Positions 62,151-64,000 of a stretch of 64,000 nucleotides of DNA are shown in pieces. The notes below the pieces were generated by a model. That model saw only the letters and a program-made list of their open reading frames with translations. It had not been told where the DNA came from and made no database searches. The position numbers were made by a program, and so were the translations under genes. The stretch's first letter is position 1. Every line of letters begins with the position of its first letter. Where the stretch lies: contig JAFXOV010000044.1 in NCBI GenBank assembly GCA_017528425.1, positions 87,140 to 151,139 of the forward strand, read 5' to 3'. Source of the DNA: Elusimicrobiota bacterium. Lineage in GTDB: Bacteria > Elusimicrobiota > Endomicrobiia > Endomicrobiales > Endomicrobiaceae.

Positions 62151-62606
62151 ATGTGTGCTAAAGAAAACATTTTAGAAGAGAAAGTAAAATCTTTATATGA
62201 AGTAATGCAACAAGAAAAGGTTGAAGAAATAAAAATAAATTCCGATGATATGAAATTACATATCAGAAGAAAAAATTATTCCAGACCTGTTCAAAGAATT
62301 GCACAACCTACAATACAAAATGTTCAACAGGAAAACACACCTGCACAACAGGAAAACATTGTTGGTGAAAGCACAATAAAATCCCCTATCACCGGTGTAT
62401 TTTACAGATCTCCATCACCGACATCTCCTATGTTTGTAAAAGAAGGTGATGTTGTTGAAACCGGTAAAACATTATGTATTGTTGAAGCAATGAAAGTGAT
62501 GAATGAAATTAAAGCTACAGAAAGAGCTAAAATAGTAAAAGTGTTAGTAGAAAACGGACAACCTATAACAAGCCAACAAGATTTATTTGTTATAGAAAAA
62601 ATGTAA
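62151..62606 (+). CDS. accB: Biotin carboxyl carrier protein of acetyl-CoA carboxylase
   Basis: 151 residues. The C-terminal biotinyl domain carries the biotinylation lysine in EAMKVMNE and the BCCP thumb region SPSPTSPMFVKEGDVV. The N-terminal third has a coiled segment (KVKSLYEVMQQEKVEEIKI) and a Gln/Pro-rich linker. AccC normally follows, but here the next gene is a winged-helix protein and accC is not in the window. Confidence 0.93.
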   Translation: MCAKENILEEKVKSLYEVMQQEKVEEIKINSDDMKLHIRRKNYSRPVQRIAQPTIQNVQQENTPAQQENIVGESTIKSPITGVFYRSPSPTSPMFVKEGDVVETGKTLCIVEAMKVMNEIKATERAKIVKVLVENGQPITSQQDLFVIEKM

Positions 62607-62623
62607 TTTAGAGGAAAAAGGAT

Positions 62624-62824
62624 ATGCAAGACAGAATCGGAATGGCAGCTGGTCAAATATGGCACTTTTTAGATGAAAACGGTGAATCTACACCAATAAA
62701 AATTAAAGCACATTTAGGACTTTCAAACACTATGCTTTATTTAGCGTTAGGCTGGCTTTCAAGAGAAGGTAAAGTTAATATTGTACCTTTCGAATACACA
62801 TATAAAATTTCATTGATAAGATAG
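62624..62824 (+). CDS. Winged-helix protein (DUF2582-like)
   Basis: 66 residues, one winged-helix domain: AGQIWHFLDENGESTPIKIKAHLGLSNTMLYLALGWLSREGKVNI. This matches the small DUF2582 pattern of possible transcription regulators. It is 17 bases downstream of accB and ends before a bidirectional terminator. Targets unknown. Confidence 0.82.
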   Translation: MQDRIGMAAGQIWHFLDENGESTPIKIKAHLGLSNTMLYLALGWLSREGKVNIVPFEYTYKISLIR

Positions 62825-62850
62825 AGTTTGTACTCTGTTATTATATTATT

Positions 62851-62888
62851 AAAAAAAAGAACTCTTTTACTTTTAAAAGAGTTCTTTT
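62851..62888. terminator. Bidirectional terminator
   Basis: AAAAGAACTCTTTT and its complement form a 14-bp stem with A8/T7 flanks, so both strands can terminate. The lnt stop codon (62873-62875) lies inside the stem. Confidence 0.9.
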
Positions 62889-64000
62889 TTTAGCAAAAGA
62901 AAATATAATAATATTATTAAAACATATATCATACATATAAAAACAAATATATCTCCAATTTTATCATATATGGTTATATAATTGTTTGTATATACCGTTT
63001 CTTCAAAACAAATCTGTTCTTGATTTTTTGTTTGTTTTATAACTTTTCCTGTTGGTGCTATTACTCCAGATATTCCAGTATTTGATGCAACTATCAAAAA
63101 TTTTCTATTTTCTATTGCTCTAAAAATATTAAATATAAAATGCTGATAAGGATAGGAAAGCCCATCACACCAAGAATCATTTGAATGAGTTGTTAATAAA
63201 GTTGCTCCTTTTAAAACCAACTCTCTTGATAGATAAGGATAATAATTTTCCGAACATATATTTATCCCTAATGTATACTTATCTAATTTAAACACTTTCA
63301 ATTCTATTTCTTTATTTAAATTGCCCGTCAAATTAACTTTTTCCAAAAGTCTTACAAGAAAATTATTAAAAGGAACATATTCACCAAATAACACAAGATG
63401 TTTTTTTCTATATCTATCTACTATATTCCCATCTTTTGATACAATAAATATTGAATTATAAACTTTATAATTTTCAACATCCATTCCACCAATTAATGTA
63501 TATTCTGTCAAGTGTGATATTTTATTTATAAATTCTTTAACATGTTTATTTTTGTCCATATGTTTAGGCAAAACTGTTTCCGGATATAGTATTAAATCTA
63601 AATTTTTATTTTCAAATTTTGTTCCAATTTGTTTTAATTTATAAAGAATTGATTTGATATATTTTTTCTTAAATTTATATTTTTGTTCAATATTCGGTTG
63701 AACAACTCCTATTTTTATTTCTATTTCATTATTTATTTTTGATATTTGATTTATTCTAATATAACCATAAATAAACAAAAATAAGAAAATCAATAATGCA
63801 CTTAATAAATATTTTTTTTCACCATTATATAACCAATAAAAAAGCAACAAATTTACTAATATTATTACAAAAGATATCCCATAAACACCAAAAGCATCTG
63901 CAATTTGTATTATTTGCACAAACGAACATTGAGAATATCCTAAAATATTTATAGGAAAACTACCTAAATAATAATTTCTTATATATTCTAATGATATCCA
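62873..64000 (-). CDS. lnt: Apolipoprotein N-acyltransferase, partial
   Basis: Adds the third acyl chain to lipoproteins in Gram-negative envelopes. The frame is open to the right window edge, so the N-terminal membrane part is missing; the visible 376 codons begin WISLEYIRNYYLGS. Catalytic triad residues are seen: Glu in LILYPETVLP, Lys in YRKKHLVLFGEYVP and Cys in GINICSENYYP. Membrane helices precede the nitrilase domain and one follows it at the C-terminus. A GTG at 63919 is an internal codon, not the start. Confidence 0.93.
   Translation of the reverse strand, partial: WISLEYIRNYYLGSFPINILGYSQCSFVQIIQIADAFGVYGISFVIILVNLLLFYWLYNGEKKYLLSALLIFLFLFIYGYIRINQISKINNEIEIKIGVVQPNIEQKYKFKKKYIKSILYKLKQIGTKFENKNLDLILYPETVLPKHMDKNKHVKEFINKISHLTEYTLIGGMDVENYKVYNSIFIVSKDGNIVDRYRKKHLVLFGEYVPFNNFLVRLLEKVNLTGNLNKEIELKVFKLDKYTLGINICSENYYPYLSRELVLKGATLLTTHSNDSWCDGLSYPYQHFIFNIFRAIENRKFLIVASNTGISGVIAPTGKVIKQTKNQEQICFEETVYTNNYITIYDKIGDIFVFICMIYVLIILLYFLLLKKELF

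Overview
The window is a low-GC, densely packed stretch of a Gram-negative bacterial chromosome. Outer-membrane and lipoprotein functions (Lnt, LolA-like proteins, beta-barrels with terminal Phe, PorV/UPF0164-like barrels) and the general gene content suggest an uncultured gut or animal-associated lineage such as Elusimicrobiota. That is an inference from family content; no marker here proves it. Readable promoters match sigma-70 consensus (TTGACA-N17-TATAAT type), most genes have GGAG-type ribosome binding sites, and a few start with TTG.

Layout. 1-1909: 3' part of a UvrD/RecB-type helicase gene, cut by the window edge. 1.9-3.3 kb: smpB, tRNA-Arg(ACG), a NifU-like scaffold and a YfcE-like phosphodiesterase. 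3.3-11.2 kb: pspC, an acyl-CoA ligase with its XRE-cupin regulator, coaE, polA, and a thioredoxin operon (trxA-tlpA-trxB). 11.4-12.8 kb: a tandem pair of small beta-barrel genes. 12.8-17.7 kb: lpd and gcvT followed by a minimal Tad-like module (short secretin, tiny pilin-like ORF, TadE-like, TadG-like). 17.8-21.2 kb: an accessory island with a Cys-repeat peptide, a radical SAM/SPASM enzyme, a TupA-like ATP-grasp and a capsule-type glycosyltransferase. 21.2-31.2 kb: proS, LolA-like proteins, a hydrogenase-regulator-like ACT protein, polysaccharide deacetylase, membrane proteins, coaX, fumarase and malic enzyme.

31.4-46.4 kb is a surface-protein island made of three related modules. Each has one or two small secreted proteins of a shared family (family A), in two modules a carbohydrate-binding-like protein, a protein with a type A (T9SS/FlgD-like) C-terminal domain, and directly after it a PorV-like barrel. 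The arrangement suggests cargo plus a dedicated outer-membrane partner.

46.4-64 kb returns to housekeeping: SPFH/NfeD, lepB, tex, acyl-CoA dehydrogenase, rnc, the fatty acid operon (yceD-like, rpmF, plsX, fabH, fabD, fabG, acpP, fabF) and, on the other strand, rpsO-pnp-accB and a winged-helix gene, then partial lnt.

The two strongest candidates for undescribed biology are the peptide/radical SAM cassette (19.8-21.2 kb), which has its own promoter and an internal terminator-like hairpin, and the triplicated PorV/C-terminal-domain surface modules. Intergenic space is also full of small palindromic elements whose stems covary between copies, plus a MITE-like family and one 109-nt nested palindrome.
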